Positions 1 through 12,252 of a stretch of 64,000 bases of DNA are shown piece by piece (the stretch's first letter is position 1; every line of letters starts with the position of its first letter). Below the pieces are notes generated by a model. That model did not search any database, was not told where the DNA came from, and worked only from the letters and a program-made list of their open reading frames with translations. The stretch covers positions 124,001-188,000 of the forward strand of contig WBMW01004119.1 in the NCBI GenBank assembly GCA_013396635.1, written 5' to 3'. Both the position numbers and the translations under genes were made by a program. The DNA is from Penelope pileata. Taxonomy: Eukaryota; Chordata; Aves; Galliformes; Cracidae.

Positions 1-484
1 TGCTGCGATATAAGAGGGACATGAGACTATTAGAGTGTGTCCAAAGAAGGGCTGTGACGATGGGAAGGATCTGGAGGGCAAGATGTGATGAGTGGCTGGG
101 GCCCATTGGTTTGCTCAGCCCAGAGCAGAGGGGGCTGAGGGGAGGGCTCATGGCGGCCTACAGCTTCCTCACAAGGGGAGCGGAGGGGCAGCACTGATCT
201 CTGCTGTCTGGTGACAGTGACAGGGCCCAAGGGAATGGCATGGAGCTGTGTCAGGGGAGGGTCAGGTTGCGTGCTAGGAAAAGGGTCTTCACCAGAGGGG
301 GGTTGGGCCCCAGAACAAGCTCCCCAGAGCAGTGGTTGTGGCAGCAGGTCTTTTGGGAGTTCATGAAGTGTTTGGACAATGCCCTCAGACATAGGGTTTA
401 ATTTTGGGTGGTCCTGTGTGAGCCAGGAGTTGAGCTCCATGATCCTGGTGGATTCCTCCCAACTCAGGATATTCTGTGATTCTA
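1..484 (+). mobile_element. CR1 LINE fragment, 3' end, sense to + strand
   Basis: The sequence follows the 3' part of avian CR1 elements: GTGTGTCCAAAGAAGGGC near the start, CTCAGCCCAGAGCAGAG, AAAAGGGTCTTCACCAGAGG, CCCAGAGCAGTGGTTGTGGC, then the terminal TTCTGTGATTCTA octamer-type tail at 472-484. It covers the end of the RT-encoding ORF region and the 3' UTR. The copy is diverged and begins before base 1, so its 5' truncation point is not visible. It ends where an oppositely oriented CR1 piece starts. Confidence 0.9.
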
Positions 485-487
485 GGA

Positions 488-663
488 CTGAGTCCTGCAT
501 CCAAGCCATTGGTGAAAACATTGAAGAGACCTGGCCCCAAAATGGAGCCCTGCAGAACCCCACTAGTGACTGACAGCCAGCCTGATGTAACTCCTTTTCC
601 TATAACCCTTTGCTTTCGACTCATCAGCCTATTGTTCAGCCATTGTACTTTGTCTAATGTATT
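488..663 (-). pseudogene. CR1-type reverse transcriptase remnant
   Basis: On the minus strand one open frame reads VQWLNNRLMSRKQRVIGKG, then VTSGWLSVTSGVLQGSILGP and GLFNVFTNGLDAG. This is the RT block of CR1 ORF2 (family pattern: SGVPQGSxLGP...LFNxFxNDLD). The catalytic YADD/FADD motif that should follow is missing, because the frame runs into the 3' tail of the + strand CR1. VLQGS in place of VPQGS and NGLD in place of NDLD show decay. It is a dead fragment and much older than the adjacent copy if that copy was inserted into it. Confidence 0.8.
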
Positions 664-2564
664 GCAGGATCACTATTTACAGTCCTAGAATTGTTTAACT
701 ATCCCATGTGGATAATGTAATAAATAACTTCGGGTTCTTCTGTCATGTATGCCTCTCTGAGCTTCTCTAGAACCAGCAAACCCCTGTGCCTTAGGGCTAT
801 GCTCCTTGGTAGATGATTTAATGGCCAGAATGTGATAGTATAATTAAATCACATCGATGATTTATTTATTTTTCGTAATGTGAGGTAGTAAAGACTAATA
901 GTAGCTCTGTGCTATGCTGAGCGATGGTGTGAAGGCAATGCATAACTGATATTTTACAGGATGCTCCTTCATTACTGACCTTTTGTACCTTGCTTCAGTG
1001 TGGGAACTGTGAAAGGCCAAGAACCTCCCACAGATCAGCCACAAAGTATGCACAGAAAGTTTGGGGGGCATATGAGAGGGGCTTTCATAGGGAAGGTTGA
1101 TTTACAGTGACTTCTAATTAGAAAGCAAGTGAGAGGTGGTGCAGATAGATGAGCTGATACTTGAGCAATGACAGGCAAAGCTCTGGCTTTTTAAGTATGG
1201 CTGAATGCTGACAGCATGCTGGTCTGTAACTACCTAGACCTGTTCTGCAGCTGCGTTGCTTGTGGCAGCCACCACTTTGCATGTGTGAATGCACAAAACA
1301 AAGAGGAAGTAAAAAACCCTGTGTTTTATGCCTTCTTCTAATACTCGGGCACAAACTCTCAGGCTGGGGGACTGTTTCCTGGGTTTGGCAGCCTGCTTTT
1401 TGATGTATAATCTTTCTTCCTGCGTTGGAGATCACCAGGACAGGCTAATCCCACGATTAAGGCAGATCAGCTGAAGGGCTGTTTCCATAGCAGATGGCCT
1501 CCTATGAGTGCCGGGTTACTCTTGTACTAGAGCAAAGCCACAGGGCAACGTAGATAGCGGTGCAAATCCTGTTCATCTTGACTAATTGTCAACTCAGTCC
1601 TAGTTCCTTTTTCTTGGCAGAAAAGAAACTACATCAAATATCCAATTTCTGCTCAAGCACGACACTGAATCTGTATGTAACAGTCAAAAACCAAACGCAA
1701 ACTTGTATTTACATCATTTGTGCTGCACTAATCTTTGCATTATTTCACATTTAATTTGTTTGTTGAGCAGCATTTTTTGTGGCCCTGAAGCCATCTGCAG
1801 GAAGGGCTGCACTCTGACCACCACAATGATTGTACTCTACAGCTGCACACCCACAGCTATGCAGGTAAAATGACACAGCAGAGTAAATAGCTACTCTGAA
1901 AAATTACGTACGCAGGACTGATGAGTAAGTCTTACAACAGAAATAGATGCTTTTGAGACTGTTCTGTGAAAGCACAGCAGTTTATTGTACTATCATCTTT
2001 GGATGATGCTTTCCACTAGCCAGAGAAAAATAAGCTTATCTATGAGGCACGGCTGTTATTTCAAGGTTTCGATCAGAGGTGTTTATGGCACAGCCTTCTG
2101 ACACAGGGTGCAGTTACAGTTCTTATGACAGCTGGAGCATGGGCTAACGAGCATGATCATGTAGCACTGGGCCCTGTGACAGACTTGTCATCTCAACCCC
2201 AGAGCTTGTTCCTAAATGGCATTTAGCTGAAGCTTGCTTGCGCTGTGCAGAACACGAATTTGAGTGACTGACTTGCAGGCTTCCTGCCTTCCATAGTAAG
2301 CTGATTTTCTACCAAAATACTTTTAGGAGAATGAATTTCTATTAACAACAATTTCTAGGAATTGATATTTGTGGTAGCAGTTCTACAAACAGACTAATGT
2401 TAATTGAGTATTAACAAAAGTATCTTAACGAATACAGAGTACTAATCCGTACCTAACCAATCTGCTGACAAAAATTCATGAGTACAGCAGCCAAACCAGG
2501 CTATGCAGCAGAGGGCTGTAGTTACTTCTGCAGTGCACTTAGGAAAAATTATAACAAGTTGAAC
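664..2564. other. Intergenic DNA downstream of MAN1A1
   Basis: About 1.9 kb with no recognisable gene, exon or RNA. It contains only short open frames (longest about 105 codons at 1118-1435, minus) without domain-like composition. No diagnostic repeat tail was seen. Its boundary with the 3' UTR depends on which polyadenylation site is used. Confidence 0.6.
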
Positions 2565-2580
2565 AGATATATTAAAAGAC

Positions 2581-2586
2581 TTTATT
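2581..2586 (-). promoter_or_regulatory. MAN1A1: Candidate distal polyadenylation signal AATAAA
   Basis: The transcript strand reads GTGAATAAAGTC here, a canonical hexamer. About 15-25 bases downstream comes a U-rich stretch (CTGTTCAACTTGTTATAATT), which could serve as the downstream element. It is the last canonical hexamer before the intergenic region and is the best guess for the main 3' end. Confidence 0.45.
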
Positions 2587-4946
2587 CACAATAGAGAAAT
2601 TTTTACAAATATAAGTTCTTAAAAATTAAGCATCTTGATCTATTATGTATTTCATAATTTCAGGATTTATATAAAGATGAAAAGACTAAATGGAATATGT
2701 ACAAATCAAAACCAATTTAAATGTTTCATAGAAATGGAAAATATGTATGATGAAGTCACCATAGAAACAGTGGGCATTGCAAAAATCTGTGTACAACCAA
2801 CAAATATGCAATATGTATTTCACAAACTATCAGAACAAATTTTTTTTTTCTGTGTAACCGTATGGGTGCCTTTTAAAATGATTTATTTCTTAGGACTTAA
2901 CATATGCAGATTTAAATGTGTTATTTTGCTACGAAGAAATGGAAAAAGTATAGGCAAGTGTGTTTATGCAAAGATAATACCCCTCCATAAAGCAATTTCT
3001 TTTGCTGTTATGAATGACTGGGAACAGGATGCCACCAGTGGTAGCCACTTCCACACAGCTGGTTAAGTGAATGGGAAAGAAAATGAATGTTATCTCAGCA
3101 ATCTAACAACCGCGGGTAAGCACTGACTTTCAAAATGATTGCTCTAGCTTTGGTGTTTTGGGGTTATTTAAGAAAAATAAAATAAAATCAATATATTCTC
3201 ACTTTATGAAAAGTTTTCTTACAGTTGGCAGATCTACACGTTGTACAATCTTCTCGTCTACTTACATTTGTTTACAAAAAGTACAGTATAGTGCAGTTTG
3301 TACATACAACCTGAATACCAATACCAGTCACATCAAAGTTGTGCTCTTTCAAATCATCACAGCTCTCAAACTAAAAAAATATTCATAGTGAATGTCTGTA
3401 TTGCAAGAAAACAGTCATGACGCATATATATAAGTACATAGGACCCAATGCATACATGAGTTTTGTGTTTGCCTGCTTTTTGAAACAAGTAGGGCTACCT
3501 GGTTCTCCATTGTTTCTCTTAAGCTTGTGAAATAAACACAAGATCACTGGATGTGTCTGGGGGGAAGCACACTGTGGTTAAGAAAAACATGTTAAAAGAG
3601 GCTTACTAAATGCATTTCTCAAAGACCTTTTTTGTCTGAGCTACTGAAGTTATTTAACTGATACGAGGCCTATAGCAGCACGTGCACAACCATGTGGTAG
3701 GCAGCAGCAGGTGACCTAATAAAGATATAAAAGACAAAAGTATTTTTGTTAAAAAGGGAAAAGAATTGTGTTTTATTCTATAGCTATCATTTCTCTGTGG
3801 TAACTGGGGGAAAAAAAGCTCCCTTAAAAATACAGTTTCTGAAGAAATACAATGAATTACTGCAATGATTCAAAGATACAAACTCTGGATTATCAACATA
3901 AACAGGAATTCTGCTTTTTGACAGAGGAGAGCCAAGGATTCGTTCTCACTCGTTCTGAAACTGTTACTGTGACATGAGAGAGTCCACACTTTTTAAAAAA
4001 AATTCTGCACAAAAGCAGAAAGTCTCAAGCTGACTTGCTGATCCCATCAAAGCAGGCTCTACTTTAGGCAGATGTACATGTAGTCGTAGTCATTCTCCCT
4101 GCTCTGAGTTGCACAGGCCAAGTCCTTCTGTTAACTTCCATTTATGACTGCGCAGCTCTGCCAGGCCTTTGATAGAAGGATCAGCATCACCGGAGATGCT
4201 CTTGCCTTGCCCTCTGTGGAAACGTCTTTGGCAGCTCATGTGGCAGACCTTGTCTTCTGGGTCTGCAGTGGAACCAGATAGGCAGTGCTGTCTTTGCATG
4301 CTCCAGAGGGTAAAGTTTATGGGTCAGCCTCCAGCTGCTATATATAGAAATGTAATGTTATCTTTGCTCTCGGCTTCTGCACAAGTAATGCCTACACTGC
4401 AGACCTCTATCAGTATAGAAAAATGTAGAAAAATGTACTCTGTAATGCCTAAATGAACATGCTTCCTCAGCTCCGTATAGCTATGTTGGAGCTGTGAGAT
4501 ACACAGTTTACTAAGTTTAAAGAAGATGACTGTTCAGAACCATTTGTTTTGGTGCAGTCAAATCAGGCTGTAGTGCGCTCACGTAGAGTGGGAAGCCAGG
4601 TGTTTGTTATACCCTACACAAAATGTATAGAAGTTGTCCTGTCACTGAACGAAAACGTGTAGGCTTAAAAATAATGTAAGACACTCCAAGCTACACTTAA
4701 GTAGAAAAAGGAATTAATTGTGCCTGATTTTCTTTCCCTTTGGTGATGTCACAAAATAAAACATTTTTGGCAAAGCTGTCACCTTTCTTGGTAAACTAGA
4801 CTTCTAATCTAAGGACTATTTTACAACACACTGCATTTCTGTCACTGAGAAGCCAGACTAGGTGCTTTCAGACAGTTTTAGTTCTATGCTTGATAATTTC
4901 CTCTCTGAAGGAGACAAGTTTTCTTCAAGGCATCTGAACATCTGAT

Positions 4947-4952
4947 TTTATT
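4947..4952 (-). promoter_or_regulatory. MAN1A1: Candidate proximal polyadenylation signal AATAAA
   Basis: This canonical hexamer on the transcript strand is about 980 nt after the stop codon. Use of it would give a short 3' UTR. Further copies at 3777-3772 and 2887-2882 are equally good by sequence, so which sites are used cannot be decided here. Confidence 0.3.
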
Positions 4953-5931
4953 CATATAGGTACATTAAATTGCCTGTGACAATAAGCTACCAAGACTGGC
5001 ATTGGGTCTGAACCAACCTGAGTGCTTGAGAAAGTCACAGAAAAGCAAACAAATTGTCTCTGGTATAATTCTCAGCTCAACTTCAGCCAATTTGTCTTTT
5101 TACCATCCAACCAAATGAAAGCTACTGGACTAAACACAGAAAGATGGTGTAAGACACCCTTTCTAAACAAGAAATGATCATCTTATTTTACTCCATATTA
5201 GCCTGACTAAAGGCATCAGGATAACTCCTTAGAAAAGGGAAGAAACAATTTACTGTATAGCAATATTCTAATAAAAACCTGAAAAACGAACGTGCTAACT
5301 AATGTGCTAAACTCATAAAACTAGTTCAGACTAACTCCAACATACACTGCAGTTTCAGAGTTGTCTCTGCATGAGATGAAAATATATTCCTCTGTAGACT
5401 TCATTGACAATGAAATACATCAGATACTTTACCAAGTAATGATAGACCCGCATAAGAAGAGGCTGTCACAGTCACAAGATTTGTCTTGGATGACACACAG
5501 AACAAATTAACATAGAACAAAAAAAAGAAAAAAAAAAAGCTCTTTATACTTAATTCAATATGGCTTTTTGCAACATGGCAAAATATTACAGCTTAAAGCA
5601 GACATCTCCTCATGGAGGAGAAAAGAATTTTGCAGTCAAATTAAAAGCACAACAGGAAACAAATAACATGCAGACCTCTGCTCTTTTTGGCCAAGATCAC
5701 ACTGCAGCCTAACAAAATCTGGAGAGAAGTTGTATTTCTCTTCTAAAAAGTGGTTCAGCTGAGGACTGAAGTTTTATGAGTTTGGGTCCATTCATAAATA
5801 TTTACTGTTAAAGAAAACAGACTGCAAAACACTTGATTTAAAAATTTAACTCAGGAATTTAAAATCAAATAATGTGCCCAAGTCCTGGAGAGAAACATAA
5901 GGAATGAAACGAACTGAAATTTTGTCTTGAT

Positions 5932-6058
5932 CTATTTCTGTTTTTCTTCTTTACTCTCATCCTCTTTGCGAAGAATAGGGAAGGGATGAGCCTCTGTGTT
6001 GAAAACCCAATGTTCAAATGGAAGAAGATCATCATCAGAAAACAGCAAATATAAGTAT
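5932..6058 (-). CDS. MAN1A1: MAN1A1 terminal coding exon with stop codon
   Basis: The coding part is 127 nt: one base completing Lys313, 41 codons (314-354) and TAG at 5934-5932. It reads YLYLLFSDDDLLPFEHWVFN, TEAHPFPILRKEDESKEEKQ, K. The FNTEAH motif contains the Thr (Thr334 of the fragment) whose backbone and side chain bind the catalytic Ca2+ in GH47 enzymes (Thr688 in MAN1B1). After FPIL the tail is about a dozen charged residues, a stretch known to vary between species. The acceptor is excellent: a long T/C run ending CCCCCCCAG at 6059-6067. The exon continues into the 3' UTR. Confidence 0.96.
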
Positions 6059-6723
6059 CTGGGGGGGAAAAAAAGGCAGGAAATGTGACTATATCAGGGA
6101 AGTGAAACTACAGTCATTTTCAAGCAAACACAAATACCTGAATTCTGTAGATGAATCTTTCAATGGAAACAGCTGACCAAACATAAGACATGAAGTCCTA
6201 GCATAAGAATGGTTAGCACAAAGCTTTGGGGCTACTCAACTGGGGTTGGATTCAAGAGCAATAGCAGCTGGAGACCAGCTCCTCTATCCTGATAGAGGAA
6301 AAAGAAGTTGAGGCTATCAAGGTTAAATATCACTTCATTTCACTTCCATTTCTTCCCTGGTAATTTTATTATATATTTTGATCATTTATAACCACAATTT
6401 TTTTTTCCTCCCGAATGTCCAATTTATCAAGATGAAGTATTGAAAGTGCTGTATTCCAATACGGTATTACTTCTGAGAGCAACATCTGGCTTAGGATTTT
6501 TGAAGAATAGAACTAGGTCCTAGCACGAGGACCAGTAGATTGGATAGCCATTTACTAAGATAGGGTCTGGGAAAGCCAGTAGTAAATAATAAAAAAATCC
6601 ATCATTTTATTTAGTGTCATGGTACAGGGTAGAAGCTACTGTAACATGATTGAGGTTAGGGATGAAAATCTCCTTAGTGAATGAAAATTTATTTTCAATC
6701 ACTGTCCTTCCCTGAAGGCTTTT

Positions 6724-6766
6724 CACAGAATCACAGGGGCTCGAAGGGACCTTTGGAGATCATCTA
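6724..6766 (-). mobile_element. Very short CR1 3'-tail fragment
   Basis: The + strand reads CACAGAATCACAGGGGCTCG, then AAGGGACCTTTGGAGATCAT. This is the reverse complement of the extreme 3' end of a CR1 element (pattern: ATGATCTCCAGAGGTCCCTT ... GTGATTCTGTG). About 43 bases remain. Strong 5' truncation is normal for CR1. Confidence 0.7.
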
Positions 6767-6769
6767 AAG

Positions 6770-6811
6770 AAAACTTCCTGTATTTCAGAAGACAAAACTT
6801 CCTGTATTTCA
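6770..6811 (+). repeat. 24-base-period tandem duplication
   Basis: AAAACTTCCTGTATTTCA occurs at 6770-6787 and again at 6794-6811, separated by GAAGAC. The duplication is exact over 18 bases and starts right at the end of the CR1 tail, so it may be linked to that insertion. Confidence 0.9.
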
Positions 6812-7273
6812 TTAAACATTTTGGAGACAGTGGTAGAGAATGAAGACTACTGTTTTTTTCCTCCTAACAGGATGTGTGAGCTTACCATGCAACTTCACTT
6901 TTTTTCCTCAGTCTGTAGATTTAAAATGAAAAGTTACATGACACAAGCCTGATAAGTCCTCTGCGTTCTTCATTTGTTTCCCTAGTGTTGGCGTATGTAA
7001 TTAGAACCTATCAAAGCTCATAGATGTAATTCTCACCAAAGACTATCAAGGTTCTTTAACAGAAGTGAAGATAATTTTCAGAAATCAAAGAATTTACTTT
7101 ATCGATATAGAAGTAGGAAAAAGGCAATTTGACTTCCTGTCACCTAAGAAAAGCTCTACTATTTCAGTCAGATTTTGTTACATGAATGTCAAGGGTATTG
7201 ATGATAAATCCTTACTGTAAAGATGATACATAGAACTACGTGATATTAATGAAAGTCAACTTTCTTAACTTAC

Positions 7274-7389
7274 TTGAGTGTCTCTGAAAGGAAGAAACTT
7301 TGCTGCACATCATCATGGCTTTCATGATTACTATAAACATCTCTGATGCCAGAATAGCCACCATCAACTCTGCAATGTTTTTCCAGTGC
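7274..7389 (-). CDS. MAN1A1: MAN1A1 coding exon, 2nd from the 3' end
   Basis: This 116 nt exon holds 38 codons (residues 275-312) plus two bases (AA) of a split Lys codon. It reads ALEKHCRVDGGYSGIRDVYS, then NHESHDDVQQSFFLSETL. The motif DDVQQSFFL.ETLKYLY is a signature of Golgi class I mannosidases. Here the usual Ala of FLAETL is Ser (TCA codon), a conservative change. The acceptor is ATCTTTAG and the donor is AA|gtaagt. It sits 1.2 kb from the final exon. Confidence 0.97.
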
Positions 7390-10300
7390 CTAAAGATGGA
7401 TGAGAGAATAATAAAAAATAGAGTTTAGCAAAAGGATTCATGTCAGGTTTTGCTTGTTTGACAATAACACTGTAGCTACCACAAATTATTTGTCACAATT
7501 TTTATTGATAAAGAGTTGAAAACTAATAGAGCTCTAGATAGAAATCTCTTTAAAAACACAAATCTAGTTTTACATTTATGAAGAGAATCAAAATGATAAA
7601 TTCATAAGAGAAGTGAACACAAACCAGTTTTCAGGGGGAAATATATAGGGATGTATTGATGTAAAGATAATGTACTTTATGTTATTTTCTTTTTCCTATT
7701 TTTGATAGGGTACCCCCTCTGTCTATGCAGCCTTCAGAGATCCTGTCACATACACCTCACTTGGTGGTATTTTAGTGCTTAAAAATTAGCGTCATTGAAT
7801 CGGATGCTATGATTAAGTTCAGTCTTAACCTTAAATCTTGAAGAGAGACTACAGTGATTTTATTTAACAACTCATTATTCAAAAACAAATCCAGAAAACG
7901 GCCTTTAGCTCTAAGTAATTTCTCACAAGGAAAATGACAGTAAGCACAATGGCTGACTATGCCTACTCAGGACCACACTACTCTGTACCATGGTGTTCGC
8001 TGTGGAAATAGGTATTGGAGCAACAACTTTCAAGCAGAGATACCTGAAGCTTTATCAAAACCCTGATGAGGAGGTGAAAGGCTCTAACCTCATTAGACAA
8101 GTAGCTCCTCCATTTCTGAAGTTATTACCAATATCACTGAAGTGACTACAAGACGTATAGATTTACTGTAAAGAAAGATGCTGCATTTCAAACCACATAA
8201 GGCAGAAGCCAACAAAAAGGCAGAAGATACGTCCCAGAACAAGAAGTAAACAGGCAGAATAAGTGTTTTCTGATGAAAGATGGGACTAAAAGTCACTAAT
8301 GATTACTGAGGTATCTATCACCTCCGCCTGCTCTAAAAGCTGTTTAAGACCCGTGTCTCACTGTGAGTAGCTATCCCATATTTCCTTGATGCTGGAGCTC
8401 TGTTTCGCTATCTGCATATATTAAGCGTGCATGTCAGGCTCTCCATAGCTTTCACTGGAGAGTAAGCTGCCTATTGTATATTTAAAAGACATTTTTCTCC
8501 AGGAGAGATCCTTTAAAATATAACAGGCCTATTTGTCTTCTCTTGTGTGTGTTTAGGTTCTTTAATTTTCCTGGGCAGTTTTACTCAGTGACAAATATAC
8601 TTAAGTTTAAACAAGTAATTTCCCCTGGCTGATATTCTTTTTCTCTCATCTACTTGAACCTGCAATGAATTCGAAATGCTGCATCTGTGTCTGGATTTTC
8701 AATGTCAAACACAAGATTATGTTTTCTGAGGCACAGCAGAAGGAGAACGTGAAGGATAAAGCTATTATTCAAGGAAACATCTGCATTCTAATCAGAGTGA
8801 GGCAAAATAAAGCAAATTGCTTTTTGGGTTTATACGCTCTAACACATAGTTAGAGCTTTCTTCACGTGGATCACCAGAGTTAACTGTAGAGAGATACTGT
8901 ATGGGCAATGAACACACTGCTATGATGAAAACTAAGAGGTTAAGCTGCACCATGTTAAGTTCTTTGGTGTATCTGCTTTGTGCCAATGTGGAGCACCTTA
9001 TCCCTCAAAGCTACTTCACACTAAACTGAAGGAACATTCATGTATGGCGATAGTACCATCAAAAATGCATTGATTGTAATCACTTTTTATCTGGCAGTAA
9101 TGTCCTTTTGCGCCCATACATTCTGTTTCAGAACACGGTGACATTCACACTTAGTGTGGAGTACTGGTAGATGAAGAGAAACAACTGAACATACTTTAAA
9201 TTAGTAGTACTTGGAAAATGAGGGTGGCTAAGATCAGTTATGATAGCAATGGAAAACATAAATAACGTGAAAACTGGCTGTCACTCTCATAGTATCATAA
9301 AGGAAAAAAACAAAGGAAGTGCTATGAATTCAAAATATGTGCCATAATTATAATGCATAAAGGGAGACTTTCAGGAGCTAAGCTGAGAAAATCTTTCTGG
9401 CAGTAACAGTGAATGTTGCTGTTGGTCATAATTGCATTTTCTCCAGAAACTGAAGTACTTACAGAATGATCTTGGACTCAAACTGAGGCAGCAAAGAATC
9501 ACAGCATCATTAAGGTTGGAAAGACCACTAAGACCATCTAGTCCAACCGTCAACCCATCACCACCGTACCACTATACCATGTCACTCAGTGCCACATTTG
9601 CCTTTTCCTTGAAAACCTCCAGGGACGGTGACTCCACCACTTCCCTGGGCCATCTGTTCCAATGCCTCACCACTCTTTCTGAGAAGAAACGTTTCCTAAA
9701 GCAAGCTTCCAGAGAAAAAAAGGAGAGACTAGAGTGTTTCTTCAGTCTATAAAAGTTAGAGAGCAAAATAATAGATGTACTTTGTGTTAGAGAGTTTAGC
9801 AGTCATGACCATGGCATAGGAGCAGCCTCCTACTACATGGGCACTAAGAAACAAACATGAGTTACTATTGCCAGTGTCATGAGTTGAAAATGGACATGAA
9901 ATACCTGAAAAACAGCATTTTCACACTGTGCCAAATGGTCTGATTGTTTCCCCTGTTTTTGTCATTCTCTGCTTGCTCTTAATGAAAACAGCGTTGGTAA
10001 TTAAAATTCCCGTATTGAACGTGCTCCCAGAGAGCATAAGGATGGAGTGATGTGTTCTCTGGTGCAAGAAATAAGAGCAAGAGTGAGCGGAATTTGTGAA
10101 GTAGTTGTGGTAAGCTATCATGACACATGCTGAAACACAATGCAGCATCAGGTGGAGTTGTATAGGCTATAAACATCAAGGGAGGAAGAAAAAAAATATT
10201 CAAAATGTCCTACTGACTGTGTAGCTTCTGTGAAGTTGCAAGCTTTGTTTTGTGAAGCATTAAGATGCACGCTAGGACAATGGAAGACAGGACTGTACAG

Positions 10301-12252
10301 AATGGGACCAGCTGCATCTGCCACAGATGGGCTCTGATCCATTACTTCAGAGGCAAACTAGAGTAACCACAAGAATGTTAAACAAGGAACTCAGGGAGAG
10401 TGCTAAGAAGGTAAATGAGTATACAAACTTGAAATAAACACAAACAAACTGAACCAACAGGGTAAAGAGTAATAAGGAAAACATTTCTATTGTTTATAAC
10501 AATGTTGTCAGTGTGGGAAGCAACAATGAGTCAGGAAAATCATCTCCCGGAGAAGGAACATCCTACACTTGCCATTGCTGAAGCCTGATGGGATGTCTTC
10601 TATAAACAGTGATTTTAAACATTCCAATTATAATCTGCCAGGGAAGAGTCCAGTAGCAAAATGTGCGCGTATGGGTGATGTTAGGAAAGAAGGAAGTAAG
10701 GGAACAGCACTCTGTAGTGTAGAAGCTTTTACAAAAGACTTGATGTGGAATCAGTAACTCAGCAACATATCACTTGAAGACATACACAGCCAACACCTGA
10801 GGATGGTAAACACATTGTCCAAAATAACAACAGCCTACCTAGCTGAATACGGCGTTGATTGCAGGTATGGAATTGCTCAGAATATGCAAGAAATAAAGAG
10901 TTGGAGACTAATATAGGTAGTACTAATGGAAGTACTATGGAAAGCAGATTTTATCATAAAATTCGTTCTTCGAGAGTATCTATTAACCAAACTTGAAATG
11001 CTATTTTTGCACAATATCTGAGATACTCTCAGAGAGTGAATACAGAGTACAATTACAGATTTTCGTTGCTGTACAGGGAGCCAGGTAGCTGGCAGATATC
11101 ACATTGTAGCTAGGTACGTGGAATCGTAACGCAGTAACAACTCTCTAGTAGGGTTCCACAGGGACTGGTGATTGTGCAACAAGTCTATGTCTTCTTCCCT
11201 GACTGTACAGCAAGCTTCTACAACTAGTGGCATAGGTCCTGTCCACAGAATTACAATCATACATTCCTAGAAAGAAGAGGTGTTACACAAACTGACAAAC
11301 AGGACAGTTTCTAAATCTTGAAAAACAATTGCTCTGCCAAGGAGTAAGAGGTCACTGTGAACAAAGAATTGCAAAGAATTTTTCTATTTTTTCTTTTTTT
11401 CTTTCTTTAGAATACAGAGCCACAAAAGTAATATTCTTCAGCCTTCTGTATCTTCTCATAAGAGCTCAGTCTACTTAGAAATCCTAATCGAAGAGTGAAA
11501 GATAATTTAACAAGTGCAACATCAATATGTGAGGAGAAAATAAGTGAACTCTAGAAGCACAGTATTAGCCCATGCCTTGAGGACAAAACAAGATAAAGCC
11601 AATGGCATTCACGTCCAACAATAAGAGTGATTAACCACTGAAATAAAGGAAATGATGGATTTAGCAAGACAATTCTTGCGATATAGAAGGTTCAGCATAA
11701 CTTGTTGAAGCTCAAAGTTTGTGGGACACAGAAACTGAAATCTTGAAGTTGTTATCATTAATGGAGCTCAATCCAGATGACCCATACTTTTTAAAAGTAG
11801 CTCAATTTTAAGATGTTTTGTACTATCTAGACACTTAATCTCGGCCTTAATCACCCTAATTAAAATCACCTTAGTACAATTATTATAGAAAATGTACTTC
11901 ATAGAACTTATTTCCATGTCCAAGGCTCAAATCCGATGCATTTGCACTTTCCATTCACACACAGCAATACTCAGCATTCTGAGCAGTACATCCAAATATG
12001 ACCCTGATCTGAGAAGTATTTTAAAAAGAGAAATCACAAGTTTTTTTTCTAATATACAATACTAACAAGATTTGTTTTAGTCAAAATCATCTTATTTCAT
12101 TTTCTAAATGAACCTCTGGAAATTTGAGTTGATATTACTCATTTAAAATGATTATTTACCCTCCAACTGCTAAGCAAAATCCAGATATTGTTCAATAGCT
12201 CACATAAAAAGATAGGAGGATTTAATAAGAAAAAAATCCTGTAGAACATTAC
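7390..12252 (-). other. MAN1A1: MAN1A1 intron (4.9 kb)
   Basis: A phase 0 intron between the LRPE exon and the ALEKHC exon. It contains a CR1 fragment at about 9495-9702. The rest is AT-rich unique-looking sequence with only short chance open frames. No RNA gene was recognised. Confidence 0.9.
9495..9702 (-). mobile_element. CR1 LINE fragment, 3' end, antisense to + strand
   Basis: The + strand reads AGAATCACAGCATCATTAAG, GTTGGAAAGACCACTAAGAC, CATCTAGTCCAACCGTCAAC, which is the reverse complement of the CR1 3' UTR. The region further right (CCATCTGTTCCAATGCCTCA and GAGAAGAAACGTTTCCTAAA) matches the more 5' part. The match is good, which suggests a fairly young copy. It is in the same orientation as MAN1A1. 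The right boundary near 9702 is approximate. Confidence 0.92.

Larger units (their letters stand above)
2565..5931 (-). other. MAN1A1: Probable MAN1A1 3' untranslated region
   Basis: From the TAG at 5932 leftwards there is no further coding potential, and the sequence is T/A-rich on the transcript strand. I place the end near 2565 because an AATAAA (2586-2581) is the leftmost clear signal before intergenic sequence. That gives a UTR of about 3.4 kb, close to the roughly 3 kb I recall for mammalian MAN1A1. Other AATAAA hexamers on this strand at 4952-4947, 3777-3772 and 2887-2882 could be used for shorter forms. An A-rich stretch (T-rich in the transcript) lies at about 5519-5538. The left end is an inference. 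Confidence 0.6.
6059..7273 (-). other. MAN1A1: MAN1A1 last intron
   Basis: A phase 2 intron of 1.2 kb splitting a Lys codon (AA|A), with donor gtaagt and acceptor cccag. It carries a short CR1 tail at 6724-6766 immediately followed by a 24-base tandem duplication (6770-6811). Nothing else was recognised. Confidence 0.9.

Noticed and set aside
2635..3066. Open frame of 143 codons on + opposite the 3' UTR
   Set aside because: Antisense to the probable UTR, biased towards Ile/Phe/Asn/Lys as random AT-rich DNA gives, with no homology recognised.
12139..12252. Extension of the LRPE exon open frame (MFYRIFFLL...) as coding
   Set aside because: This is read-through into the intron; a donor at GAG|gtaatg and an in-phase next exon starting ALEKHC explain the true end.
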